NCBI RefSeq assembly: GCF_014193255.1
Contig: NZ_JACHZB010000001.1
Span: 186,001-250,000, forward strand
From: Rhizobium sp. BK196
GTDB lineage: Bacteria; Pseudomonadota; Alphaproteobacteria; Rhizobiales; Rhizobiaceae
Direction of reading: 5' to 3'
Length of the DNA stretch: 64,000 bases
Shown: positions 26,846-34,620 of the stretch, piece by piece
Layout of the letters: the number at the start of each line of letters is the position of its first letter
How positions within the stretch are numbered: the stretch's first letter is position 1
Position numbers and translations under genes: made by a program
The notes under the pieces: generated by a model
What the model was told of the DNA's origin: nothing
Databases searched by the model: none
The model's input: only the letters and a program-made list of their open reading frames with translations

Positions 26846-27226
26846 ATGGGCGATCCCCAAGAATACAACCAATTTGATGGCCCTCAGATGCAGGGAGCGC
26901 ATTACCAGCGCGCCGATATGTCAGGCGCTAATTTCGACGGCGTAAACCTCGCGGACGCACGGTTTTACGCTGTTTTGACCAAGGCAAGATTCACTGATAC
27001 CAATTTAAGCGAAGCGATTTTTGACGATATCACCCTGGCAGACGCGCGCTTTAACAACGTCAATCTGTCTGGAGCTGCCATCACGAATGCGAACCTGTCG
27101 CGACTGACCATAAGCGGCGTCACGTTGGCAGATTCGGACATCAAGGATGCCGATTTGACTGGGATGCGGATCAACGGCGTTCTCGTAACCGATCTATTCA
27201 TGGCCTATGAGCAGGCGAAGGCCTGA
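26846..27226 (+). CDS. Pentapeptide-repeat protein
   Basis: A 126-residue protein made almost entirely of A(D/N)LxX-type pentapeptides (MSGANFDGVNLADARF, ANLSRLTISGVTLADSD), which fold into a right-handed quadrilateral beta helix. Some family members mimic DNA and protect gyrase, many are of unknown function. A strong GGAGG site precedes the ATG. It is divergent from the CxxC protein. Confidence 0.88.
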   Translation: MGDPQEYNQFDGPQMQGAHYQRADMSGANFDGVNLADARFYAVLTKARFTDTNLSEAIFDDITLADARFNNVNLSGAAITNANLSRLTISGVTLADSDIKDADLTGMRINGVLVTDLFMAYEQAKA

Positions 27227-27244
27227 AAGCCATTTGCTCCCGAG

Positions 27245-27405
27245 TCCGGCCTGCGCGCCGCGCATTCACAGAGCCAGTGATGTTCCCACTCCGCCGAGAA
27301 ATAGGATGCGAAGCCGCATCGCACACGAGCGGGAATGCCCTTGTTGCGGAGAAATGCACAGAGCATGAGCGCAGGATCGGTCGAGCGCGGATGACGGCAA
27401 AGCCG
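27245..27405 (-). pseudogene. Transglutaminase-like protein remnant
   Basis: One minus-strand frame reads ALMLCAFLRNKGIPARVRC, then GFASYFSAEWEHHWLCEC, resembling the catalytic core of bacterial transglutaminase-like proteins, in which a cysteine is followed by a His-Trp pair about forty residues later. The stretch covers only about 55 residues, lacks a start, and the expected catalytic-cysteine region is altered. It directly follows the end of the PAS gene and is best read as a decayed fragment. Confidence 0.55.
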
Positions 27406-27407
27406 TT

Positions 27408-27821
27408 CTAATGCGTCAGCGATCCCTCATGCTCGCGCTCGGCCATCGGCACGACGATGCCGGAATAGAGGATGGGTGATCCGCTCTGATCGCGAAAGGC
27501 CCGGCCGAAGGCGGCGACCATCCGGTACCGCCCGTCCCTGCCCTCTACGCGATAGGTGTTCTGCTGTGCGATATCGGCAACGAGCACTTCCGAGATCTTC
27601 TTTGCCAGTTGCGGCCGGTCATCGGGATGGACACGCGCAAGATAGTCTTCCAGCGGCAGGCCGCGTACTGTGGCAGCAGCATCGAGGCCGAAAAGTTCGG
27701 CGAGCGCGCTGTCTGCGAAGACGAGGTTCCTGACGATATCCCAGGTATAGATCCCCGCATCGCAGGCTGCTTCCTCGAATATCTCGAACGAATGAACGGA
27801 CTGCCCAGTCATTGCCTGCAT
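27408..27821 (-). CDS. Single-domain PAS protein
   Basis: A 137-residue protein consisting of one PAS-like fold: TWDIVRNLVFADSALAELFG, DYLARVHPDDRPQLAKKI and TYRVEGRDGRYRMVAAFGRA. PAS domains bind small ligands or mediate signal transfer. No output domain is fused and no histidine kinase is nearby, so it may act as a stand-alone sensor or be a fragment. The start could be 27821 or 27812. Confidence 0.8.
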   Translation of the reverse strand: MQAMTGQSVHSFEIFEEAACDAGIYTWDIVRNLVFADSALAELFGLDAAATVRGLPLEDYLARVHPDDRPQLAKKISEVLVADIAQQNTYRVEGRDGRYRMVAAFGRAFRDQSGSPILYSGIVVPMAEREHEGSLTH

Positions 27822-27917
27822 GTTCCCGCGATTATTATAGTAGAAACTAAAGGTTTGCCGGATAACTTCAAGGTAGGGTTGACCAAGCTGCGGCGCAGGC
27901 TTCGATCTTGATGATAT

Positions 27918-28637
27918 TCAACGCGCCATTTCGCTGAAAGGGCAGACATCATCTTCGAAGGGCACGTGCCTTCGACGAAACTGCGTGCCCTCCACAATCT
28001 CCGGCTTGCTGATCCGGTCCATGCGAAAATGGCGGAAATCCGCGCGGGCGGCATCCCAGCCGACGAGATACCAAAGTGGCGGCAGGATGAGCATGGCCTG
28101 CGGCTCGATCTCGCGCAGTGTGTCCATCCCCTTGGCGTCACGGTAGCGGAAACGAAGATGCAGCCGCTGGAGGAAGGCCGTCTCGAAGGCCGGCAGCAGC
28201 GCGGAATCGATCGAGCCAATGTCCGAAATATCCTGCCTGGGCGACAATTGCCCGACATAGAGGCAGTCAAGAAGCCGCCGCAGGTCCCGCACCTTGTCTG
28301 CCGAAAGTGCCCTTTCGATCTTCGCGAGCCCCGCATCGGCAAGATCGGAGAAAGGAAGGGAGCGGGCCGCGCGCATGGCCGCTACGCTGATCAGGAGCGC
28401 AAACACCTCGGTCACGGAGAGCCGGGCCGTGGTCTGCACCGATTCCGGGTCGAGCTGCAGCCCGCCACCTCGGCCGGATTCGGAATGGATGAGAAAGCCC
28501 TGCTCACGCAGCGCCCCGATGTCACGCAGCACCGTTCGCCTGGAAGCGCCAACTTCCTCCGCCAGGTCATCGACAGTCGAGGTTCCGTTGCGCCGGAGGA
28601 TGCGCACGATGGCGTCGTGTCTGAGGCGGATGTTCAT
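27918..28637 (-). CDS. YafY-type HTH/WYL-domain regulator
   Basis: A 239-residue regulator: N-terminal helix-turn-helix (DLAEEVGASRRTVLRDIGAL) and a C-terminal WYL domain (ILPPLWYLVGWDAARADFRHF). WYL domains bind ligands or nucleic acids. The ATG at 28637 is preferred; an alternative GTG at 28676 lies inside a perfect palindrome at 28659-28677, which more likely is an operator. It is divergent from the RidA gene at 28723. Confidence 0.9.
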   Translation of the reverse strand: MNIRLRHDAIVRILRRNGTSTVDDLAEEVGASRRTVLRDIGALREQGFLIHSESGRGGGLQLDPESVQTTARLSVTEVFALLISVAAMRAARSLPFSDLADAGLAKIERALSADKVRDLRRLLDCLYVGQLSPRQDISDIGSIDSALLPAFETAFLQRLHLRFRYRDAKGMDTLREIEPQAMLILPPLWYLVGWDAARADFRHFRMDRISKPEIVEGTQFRRRHVPFEDDVCPFSEMAR

Positions 28638-28658
28638 TCTGCGCAGTCCCGCATATTT

Positions 28659-28677
28659 GGTGCCAAAATTTGGCACC
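28659..28677. promoter_or_regulatory. Perfect 19-bp palindrome upstream of WYL gene
   Basis: GGTGCCAAA-A-TTTGGCACC, nine-base perfect arms around one central base, between the divergent WYL regulator and RidA genes. It is the best candidate operator in the region and could be bound by the WYL protein to control both genes. Confidence 0.7.
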
Positions 28678-28722
28678 GATTCACTCTAGGCGGGTCATGG
28701 CAACTCGACAAGGAGACAGACC

Positions 28723-29154
28723 ATGACGTCCCAGCATCAACGACCCGCCACCTCTGCAACGCCTGTTATCGTGAACCCTTCCCATCTGCACGACCCGACA
28801 CCGAACGGCTACAGCACGGCAGTCATCACCCCGGCTGCCGGCCGGCTGGCCTTCATCTCGGGCCAAGGCGGACAGGACCGAACCGGCGCTCTCTCGCCGG
28901 ACTTCGCCGCTCAGGTGGAACAAGCCTATGCGAACCTCGCCGCCGTGCTCGACGCGCTTGGCGCCCGCCTGGGGCAGGTGGTGAAACTGACGGTCTACGT
29001 GGTCGGCCACGATATGTCGAAGTTGGGCATACTGACGGAGAATGTAGTACGGATGTTCGGCGATACGCTCCCGGCACAGACGCTGGTTCCGGTGCCGAAA
29101 CTCGCCATCGACCCCATGCTCTTCGAGGTCGAGGCTGTCGTCCTCCTGGATTGA
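28723..29154 (+). CDS. RidA-family protein with altered active site
   Basis: A 143-residue Rid-superfamily protein: AFISGQGGQDRTG and KLTVYVVGHDMSKL follow the family. Where RidA has the substrate-binding arginine (TRSCVQV in E. coli RidA), this protein reads PAQTLVPV, so arginine is replaced by glutamine. It may be a Rid subfamily member with a different chemistry. It is divergent from the WYL regulator and has a palindrome in between. Confidence 0.88.
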   Translation: MTSQHQRPATSATPVIVNPSHLHDPTPNGYSTAVITPAAGRLAFISGQGGQDRTGALSPDFAAQVEQAYANLAAVLDALGARLGQVVKLTVYVVGHDMSKLGILTENVVRMFGDTLPAQTLVPVPKLAIDPMLFEVEAVVLLD

Positions 29155-29211
29155 GCGCTCGCGAAGAATGGCTGGCCGGCTGCGCACATCCCCGGCCAGC
29201 CGGACCACTGC

Positions 29212-29796
29212 TCAGCCCAGCCCTTCCTCGGCAAGGGCCTGCGTCACTGATGGCAGCGCCCGCATGCGGCCTAAAAACCTGCCGAGCGCCTCCGGCAGTT
29301 CGACGCCGCTTCTCGGCGCAACCATCAGCACCCAGAACAGGTAGCAATCGGCGATCGTCATCTCGTCGCTGACGAGGAATTTTTTATCGCCCATCTGATC
29401 GGCAAGGATTGCGAAGGCCTGCGCGAGCCCTTCGCGGGCGCGCTCCTTCTCCAGCTCGGAGAAATTCCTGAAGAAGGGATTGTATCGCGAATGGATCTCT
29501 GAGGACATGAAGGCGAGCGCCTCGAGCGCACGCCACCGAACGACGCCGTCTTTGGGCAGGAGCTTGCCGCTCTTCTCGGCGATATAGGCGAGGATCACCT
29601 GGTTCTCCGTCAGGATCGTTCCGTCCTCCAGCTCGAGCGTCGGAATGTAGCCCTTGGGATTGATCGACAGGAAATCGCGGCCGTCCTGCGTCGTCCTGTC
29701 ATGGTTGATGGCGATCAGCCTATAGGAAAGCCCGGTCTCGATGAGCGCGATATGATCGGCCAGGCTGCAGGCGCCGGGATAGTAGAAGAGGTTCAT
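29212..29796 (-). CDS. Glutathione S-transferase
   Basis: A 194-residue GST: LFYYPGACSLADHIALIE (N-terminal thioredoxin-like domain with serine/cysteine of beta-class type), GYIPTLELEDG with the cis-proline, and the C-terminal helix with MTIADCYLFWVLM. The start at 29796 follows an AGGAGAC site. It is divergent from an HxlR regulator at 29921, giving the same regulator-enzyme pair seen elsewhere in the window. Confidence 0.92.
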   Translation of the reverse strand: MNLFYYPGACSLADHIALIETGLSYRLIAINHDRTTQDGRDFLSINPKGYIPTLELEDGTILTENQVILAYIAEKSGKLLPKDGVVRWRALEALAFMSSEIHSRYNPFFRNFSELEKERAREGLAQAFAILADQMGDKKFLVSDEMTIADCYLFWVLMVAPRSGVELPEALGRFLGRMRALPSVTQALAEEGLG

Positions 29797-29920
29797 GGTG
29801 GTCTCCTGATGGTGACCCATCCCGGCATTGCGTCTGCGGGAGAAGGTCTGGAATGTTGACCACAGCCATTTATGGGACCTAAAATTGTCCGTCAAAAGCA
29901 TATGTTTAGGAGCAGGTCAG

Positions 29921-30289
29921 ATGGATGTGACTGCGAGACCCACAGCGGCCGACTGCAGGGCTGTCAGTGAGATCCTGAGCCGGGTCGGAGACAAGTGGAC
30001 GATCCAGGTGGTCGTCGCCCTTCGGCTGGGGGCGCTGCGCTTCAACGGGCTGAAGCGTGAGGTCGGCGGCATTTCGCAGCAGATGCTGACGCGGACGCTG
30101 AAGATGCTGGAACGCGACGGCATGATCGAAAGAACCGTTCACGCCAGCACCCCGCCGCAGGTCGAGTACAGGCTGACCCCGCTCGGCCATTCCCTGTCCG
30201 AAACCGTGCGCCAGCTGGCCGATTGGGCGGCAGCGCATACGGAAAACATCTGGGAAAACCGCCTGCGCTACGACACCGATCACCCATGA
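29921..30289 (+). CDS. HxlR-type winged-helix regulator
   Basis: A 122-residue HxlR regulator: DCRAVSEILSRVGDKWTI, REVGGISQQMLTRTLKML and PPQVEYRLTPLGHSLSE. It is a clear paralogue of the HxlR at 13493, sharing GGISQQMLTRTL and PPQVEY. The N-terminal cysteine is kept. The start at 29921 follows AGGAGCAGGTCAG. It is divergent from the GST. Confidence 0.9.
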   Translation: MDVTARPTAADCRAVSEILSRVGDKWTIQVVVALRLGALRFNGLKREVGGISQQMLTRTLKMLERDGMIERTVHASTPPQVEYRLTPLGHSLSETVRQLADWAAAHTENIWENRLRYDTDHP

Positions 30290-30386
30290 GACGATCCAAG
30301 CCCCCCGCGAGCTAAAGCCGCAAGATCGGTCGAGCGCATCACGCCTGCCCGCGCTTAGTTGGTGCTGCCACGGAGAATACGCAACG

Positions 30387-31271
30387 ATGAAGGCAGCGCT
30401 TCGAAACTACCATGCCCGGATGCAGCGGGTGCTGGATTACATAGACCGGCATCTGGACGACGATCTGGACCTGGACGCTTTAAGCGCCATCGCAGCCTTC
30501 TCGAAATTCCACTTTCACCGGCAGTTCTCGGCGACCTTCGGGTTGTCGGTGCATCGCTATGTCCAGCTCGCCCGTTTGAAGCGCGCGTCGCACCGGCTGG
30601 CCGCAAACGCCGGTGAGAGTGTCACCGACATAGCGATGGACGCTGGCTACGGTGCGCCCGATGCCTTCGCCCGCGCCTTTCGGCAACGGCTCGGGCAATC
30701 GCCTTCGTCGTTCCGGAAATCGCCCGACTGGGCTCCGTGGCTTGCGGCCTTCGGGCCTCTTGAAAACGCAAGGAGCAAGCTGATGCAGATAATCTACGAA
30801 GAAGACGACGTGACGATCCGCGATGTGCCCCCGACGCCGGTTGCGATCCTGGAGCATCGGGGCGACAGGGCAAACCTCCGCGCCAGCATCGAGCGCTTCA
30901 TCGCCTGGCGCAAAGCCGCCGGCCTGTCGCCCGAGACGAGCCCGACCTTCAATATCTTCCGTTCTCCGAGGACGCCTGCAAACCCCGCCGATTACAGCAT
31001 GGATCTGTGCGTTGGGACCGACAGGCCGATCGATGCCGATGACGAGGTGATGAAATCAGGCGTGATACCCGGCGGGCGCTGCGCGGTCATCCGCGTTGTC
31101 AACGATACCCACAATCTGGAGCCCGCCGCCCTCTACCTCTATCGCGACTGGCTGCCGGCGAGCGGCGAGGAAGCGCGCGATTTCCCGATCTATTGCCAGC
31201 GGCATTTCTCCTTCTTCCCTGACGTGCCGGTCCATGAGGTCGTTGTGGAACTGTTTCTGCCGCTGAAATAA
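30387..31271 (+). CDS. AraC regulator with GyrI-like effector domain
   Basis: A 294-residue two-part regulator. Residues 1-110 are an AraC-type DNA-binding domain (LDALSAIAAFSKFHFHRQFSA, AMDAGYGAPDAFARAFR). Residues 135-294 are a GyrI-like ligand-binding domain (PVAILEHRGDR, YSMDLCVGTDRP, HEVVVELFLPL). Such proteins resemble Rob/SoxS-type multidrug sensors. Possible targets are the neighbouring GST genes. Confidence 0.92.
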   Translation: MKAALRNYHARMQRVLDYIDRHLDDDLDLDALSAIAAFSKFHFHRQFSATFGLSVHRYVQLARLKRASHRLAANAGESVTDIAMDAGYGAPDAFARAFRQRLGQSPSSFRKSPDWAPWLAAFGPLENARSKLMQIIYEEDDVTIRDVPPTPVAILEHRGDRANLRASIERFIAWRKAAGLSPETSPTFNIFRSPRTPANPADYSMDLCVGTDRPIDADDEVMKSGVIPGGRCAVIRVVNDTHNLEPAALYLYRDWLPASGEEARDFPIYCQRHFSFFPDVPVHEVVVELFLPLK

Positions 31272-31450
31272 CGCCTGGAGGGCAGTCGGCCCGCGCAGCA
31301 GGCCTTGTGCGTCCGGAAGAACGCACAAGGCTAAGGGACTATCTGTCCGGCCAGGGTCAAAATTGGTTGATTGCAGAAATAGCCGGATGGCGGCCTCCCC
31401 GACCGGAGCGCCATTTCCACAGTGCGCTGGCCGGACAGGAGGGCCGAAAA

Positions 31451-32124
31451 TTATAGTTTCACGCCGACGCTCGCGAGGAAGCTTTCCATGCGGTTGTCGA
31501 CCTCAGCCTTCGTCTCCGCCCATGCCGGGAACGACTGGAGAAGATTGTCGTGCCAGGCGATCAGGTTCGGATAGTCCTTGAACGGAAACTTCGCGCGATC
31601 GACCTGGGAGAATGGAGCCGCGATATCGATATCGGCAAAGGTCAACGCATTGCCGACCATGAACTTTCGGCCCTTGAGATGCTGGTCGAGGACATCAGCT
31701 GCAGCGCGGATCTTGCCCTCGGCAAACGTGATGACGGACTCGTCCTTCGGCACACCCATGACCGTCTTTCCCACGCGCTCGTCGAAGATCGTGGTGGTGA
31801 AGGTGCGCCACTGCTCGCCCGACCAGAACATCCACTGAAGCACCTGGAAGCGCTCCTCCTGCGTGGCTCCGGCCAGCGGTGAATTCACCTTGCCGGCGAG
31901 ATACAGATTGATCGCCGAGGCCTCATAGATGATGGTGTCTCCGTCTTCGAGAACCGGCGTCAGGCCGTGAGGGTTGTGAGACGTGATCTGAACGTGTCGG
32001 TGCGGCTCTCGCCTTTGAAGAGGTCAACGGTGACGCGTTCGAGTTCAATGCCCATGATCTTCGCAGCCGCATTCACGCGACGCAAGCTGCCCGAGCCGGC
32101 ATCACCATAGATCTTGATTGTCAT
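31451..32124 (-). pseudogene. Glutathione S-transferase broken by a frameshift
   Basis: The N-terminal part (MTIKIYGDAGSGSLRRVN, ATG at 32124 with GAAAGGAATAG upstream) ends with a stop at 31960. The adjacent frame carries GLTPVLEDGD and IIYEASAINLYLAGKVNSPL and continues to 31451 with a normal GST C-terminal domain. The shift falls near 31985-31990. A single-base change would restore a full GST of about 224 residues. It is divergent from a LysR regulator. Inactivation or sequencing error are both possible. Confidence 0.75.
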
Positions 32125-32270
32125 GACTATTCCTTTCGCTTCCAGGCCGCGGATCGGCGGCTGGGCGTCAATTCTCATATTCTCGCTGCGAATTGCAGAC
32201 CGGCTTGACGAATGGCATCTATTCTCTATTGGAATTCATGCTCGTGGCGACGACGCGATGGGAGGGATCG

Positions 32271-33182
32271 ATGGATAAGCTGGGTGCCATGCGGATGTTC
32301 GTGCGGGTCGTCGAAAGCGGAAGCTTTTCGCAGGCAGCGCGAGACCTGAACGTCAGCCAACCGACGGTCAGCAAACAGATCGCTGCGCTTGAAGCGCGGC
32401 TCGGGACGCAACTCCTCGCGAGAAGTTCGCGTGCCCTTGCCGCAACACCCGCAGGACAGGACTATTACGAGGCCGCCGTCCGTATCCTTCAGGATCTCGA
32501 TTTCATCGAAGAGAGAGTTCTTGTAGGGCAGTCGGCCCCCTCAGGGCTCGTCCGCGTGACTCTCCCGCCAGCATTCGGGAGGATGTTCGTCATCCCGCGG
32601 CTAGCGGATTTCAGGAAGCGTTTCCCTGACGTCGCGATCGAGATGGAAGTCTCCGGGCGGCACGTTGGCCTCATCGAGGAAGGAATAGACGTGGCGATCC
32701 GGATCGGTCGGCTTTCGGATTCGGCACTCGTCGCCCGCCATATCGGCGACATGCGGATGATAACCCTGGCCTCCGCCGGCTATCTTGCCCAATACGGCAC
32801 ACCGCAAACATTGGACGAACTGCGCACCCACGAGCGTATCGGCTATGTCCATCAGGGAGATATCATCGGGTGGGATTTCCAGGTAGACGGCCGGCAGGTC
32901 ACGATCGACGGTGGCGGAGCCTTCCGCACGAACGATGCCGAGCATGTCCGCGGGGCAGTCCTCGCAGGTCTCGGCATCGCCCACCACGCGAGTTGGCTGT
33001 TCACGGATGTGCTGGCCTGCGGCGAGGTTGCGCGAATTCTCGGCCAGCATGCGCCGCCGCCCTTTCCGATCAACGCCGTTACCGTTGCCGGACGGCGCAT
33101 GCCTTCCCGCGTGCGGCAATTCATCGATTTCCTCGCAGCGATCTGCGCCGAAGAGCCGGAATTGAGGATCGGCGACGGCTAA
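32271..33182 (+). CDS. LysR-type transcriptional regulator
   Basis: A 303-residue LysR protein: MRMFVRVVESGSFSQAARDL and VSKQIAALEARLGTQLL form the winged helix, followed by the two-domain sensory part. The ATG at 32271 follows GGGAGGGATCG; an upstream alternative start is not needed. It is divergent from the broken GST gene, whose expression it probably controlled. Confidence 0.92.
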   Translation: MDKLGAMRMFVRVVESGSFSQAARDLNVSQPTVSKQIAALEARLGTQLLARSSRALAATPAGQDYYEAAVRILQDLDFIEERVLVGQSAPSGLVRVTLPPAFGRMFVIPRLADFRKRFPDVAIEMEVSGRHVGLIEEGIDVAIRIGRLSDSALVARHIGDMRMITLASAGYLAQYGTPQTLDELRTHERIGYVHQGDIIGWDFQVDGRQVTIDGGGAFRTNDAEHVRGAVLAGLGIAHHASWLFTDVLACGEVARILGQHAPPPFPINAVTVAGRRMPSRVRQFIDFLAAICAEEPELRIGDG

Positions 33183-33383
33183 CCTGTCATATGCCGGCAA
33201 CTGCCTCGCTTGCCGGACGGCGGCGGCTCAGCAAAAGCAGGACGAGGATGGCATTGCAGGAGCAAAGCAGGCAGAGGATCAGCACGGTATTTTTTCCATC
33301 GCGAGGCGCGCCCCACCCACCGTCCAGCTTTCCCGATCGCCCGCCTTCCCCTACAATCGGATCCGGACACGGAGGATTTCACC

Positions 33384-33575
33384 ATGAGCGAAGACGCCTT
33401 CAATATGTCGATCCGCAAGTTCCTGAAGGAAGTCGGCGTGACCTCGCAGCGCAAGATCGAGGAGACGGTGCGCGACGGGCAGATCGGCGGCAAAAGGCTG
33501 AAGGTCCGCATGACGCTGACGGCGGAAGGCGCTGCCCTCCACCACGTGGTGGACGGCGAGATCGAACTTCCCTAA
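33384..33575 (+). CDS. DUF6494 small protein
   Basis: A 63-residue protein of the DUF6494 family: FNMSIRKFLKEVGVTSQRKI and VRDGQIGGKRLKVRMTL. It is conserved in alphaproteobacteria without a known function. A GGAGGA site precedes the ATG. A mosaic repeat begins right at the stop codon. Confidence 0.85.
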   Translation: MSEDAFNMSIRKFLKEVGVTSQRKIEETVRDGQIGGKRLKVRMTLTAEGAALHHVVDGEIELP

Positions 33576-33678
33576 AGCATGTCGCGCAAAAGTGTGCAGC
33601 GGTTTTGCGACAACGCCATGCGTAAAACAAAGACCTAAAGCGCAGCGAGCGGATCTGAGAGATCGCGACGCGCTTTAG
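33574..33678. repeat. RIME-like intergenic mosaic element
   Basis: The block begins AAAGCATGTCGCGCAAAAG and contains GCGGTTTTGCG, and ends with the perfect inverted repeat CTAAAGCGC (33635-33643) and GCGCTTTAG (33670-33678). The skeleton recurs at 40742-40845 (AAAGCA, then AGCGGTTTTGCG, then AAACAAAG). Such mosaics are common between rhizobial genes. Confidence 0.7.
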
Positions 33679-33737
33679 GCAGGCGGACGACGCGGCAGAA
33701 GCAATGCGCTACGTTAGCCGATCGTCACCTGCTGCCA

Positions 33738-34271
33738 TCAAGAGTAAGGCGAGACGCACGCCTGGCGCGGGCCGTAATAGGGCTGAAACGTGTTGTCGTA
33801 AGCCCTGTAGGACCGGTAGCGCGCATAGCACCACCGCACATGCGCATTGCCGCCATAATAGGCGCGGCGGTAAACGCGCGGCGCATAATAGCGAGGCGCA
33901 TAATAGCGTGGTGCGTAGTAGCGTGGCGCATAATAGCCTGGCGCGTAATATCGCGTCGAGCCGTAATAGTACGGACCGTAATAGCCGGAACCGTAGTAGC
34001 CACGATCATAATGGTCGGAGCCATAATATCTGGGCTGCGACAGCGCTCCGCCGATGATCAAGCCTGTGGCCAGGCCGCCGAGCGCCCAACCCCAGCCGTC
34101 GCCGCCATGGTGGCGGTGATGGTAGCCGCCATAATAGCCGCCACGGTAACGCACCGGCTGCGCTTGCAGCGCCTCGACCTGAGGGGCGACAATGGTGGGA
34201 AACGCCTCGGCCGGCAGCGCGCTCGTCAGCGCCGACACCAGCGATAGGGCAATGATTGAGAGCCTCTTCAT
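33738..34271 (-). CDS. BA14K-family exported protein, Tyr/Gly-rich
   Basis: A 177-residue protein with a signal peptide (LSIIALSLVSALTSALPAEA), a histidine- and glycine-rich patch, a glycine-rich hydrophobic segment (GWALGGLATGLIIGGAL), several tandem YYAPR units, and a BA14K C-terminus (HVRWCYARYRSYRAYDNTF, QACVSPYS). The two cysteines probably form a disulfide. BA14K proteins were described as immunoreactive and lectin-like. The ATG at 34271 has GGAGGTGA upstream. Confidence 0.88.
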   Translation of the reverse strand: MKRLSIIALSLVSALTSALPAEAFPTIVAPQVEALQAQPVRYRGGYYGGYHHRHHGGDGWGWALGGLATGLIIGGALSQPRYYGSDHYDRGYYGSGYYGPYYYGSTRYYAPGYYAPRYYAPRYYAPRYYAPRVYRRAYYGGNAHVRWCYARYRSYRAYDNTFQPYYGPRQACVSPYS

Positions 34272-34620
34272 TGGCTTCACCTCCGTCTACATCGCCGCAC
34301 ATCATTATAGCGCGGAAAAGATCGCATGACACTTAATTTCCAAGCCGGCGACGGTATTCCAGTAGGGCTGTCTGAGAGCGCCGTACGTCCGTTCGGACGC
34401 ACAAAGGACGCTCTGCACTTTGAAATTACGCATCAGGCCTTCAGAAAACCGCCTTCGATTTTCGGGCCGATACAGTCGTCGCCATTTCCCCCGCGGCGCA
34501 CCGCGCTCCTCACCCGCTCCTCTAACCCGAATGCAGCATTGACGGCCTGCCGCTCCGGCATAGAATCGCGTGAGGGTCGATCGCATCGGGCCGGGGCTGG
34601 CGCGTCCTGAGGAGGGTGCC
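34272..34620. other. Intergenic region with a small palindromic repeat
   Basis: About 350 bases without a gene, between the BA14K gene and the methyltransferase gene. The middle (34366-34440) contains the inverted repeat CGTCCG-TT-CGGACG (34386-34399) followed by ACAAAGGACGCTCTGCAC, which resembles repeats found upstream of many rhizobial genes. No promoter could be assigned. Confidence 0.4.
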
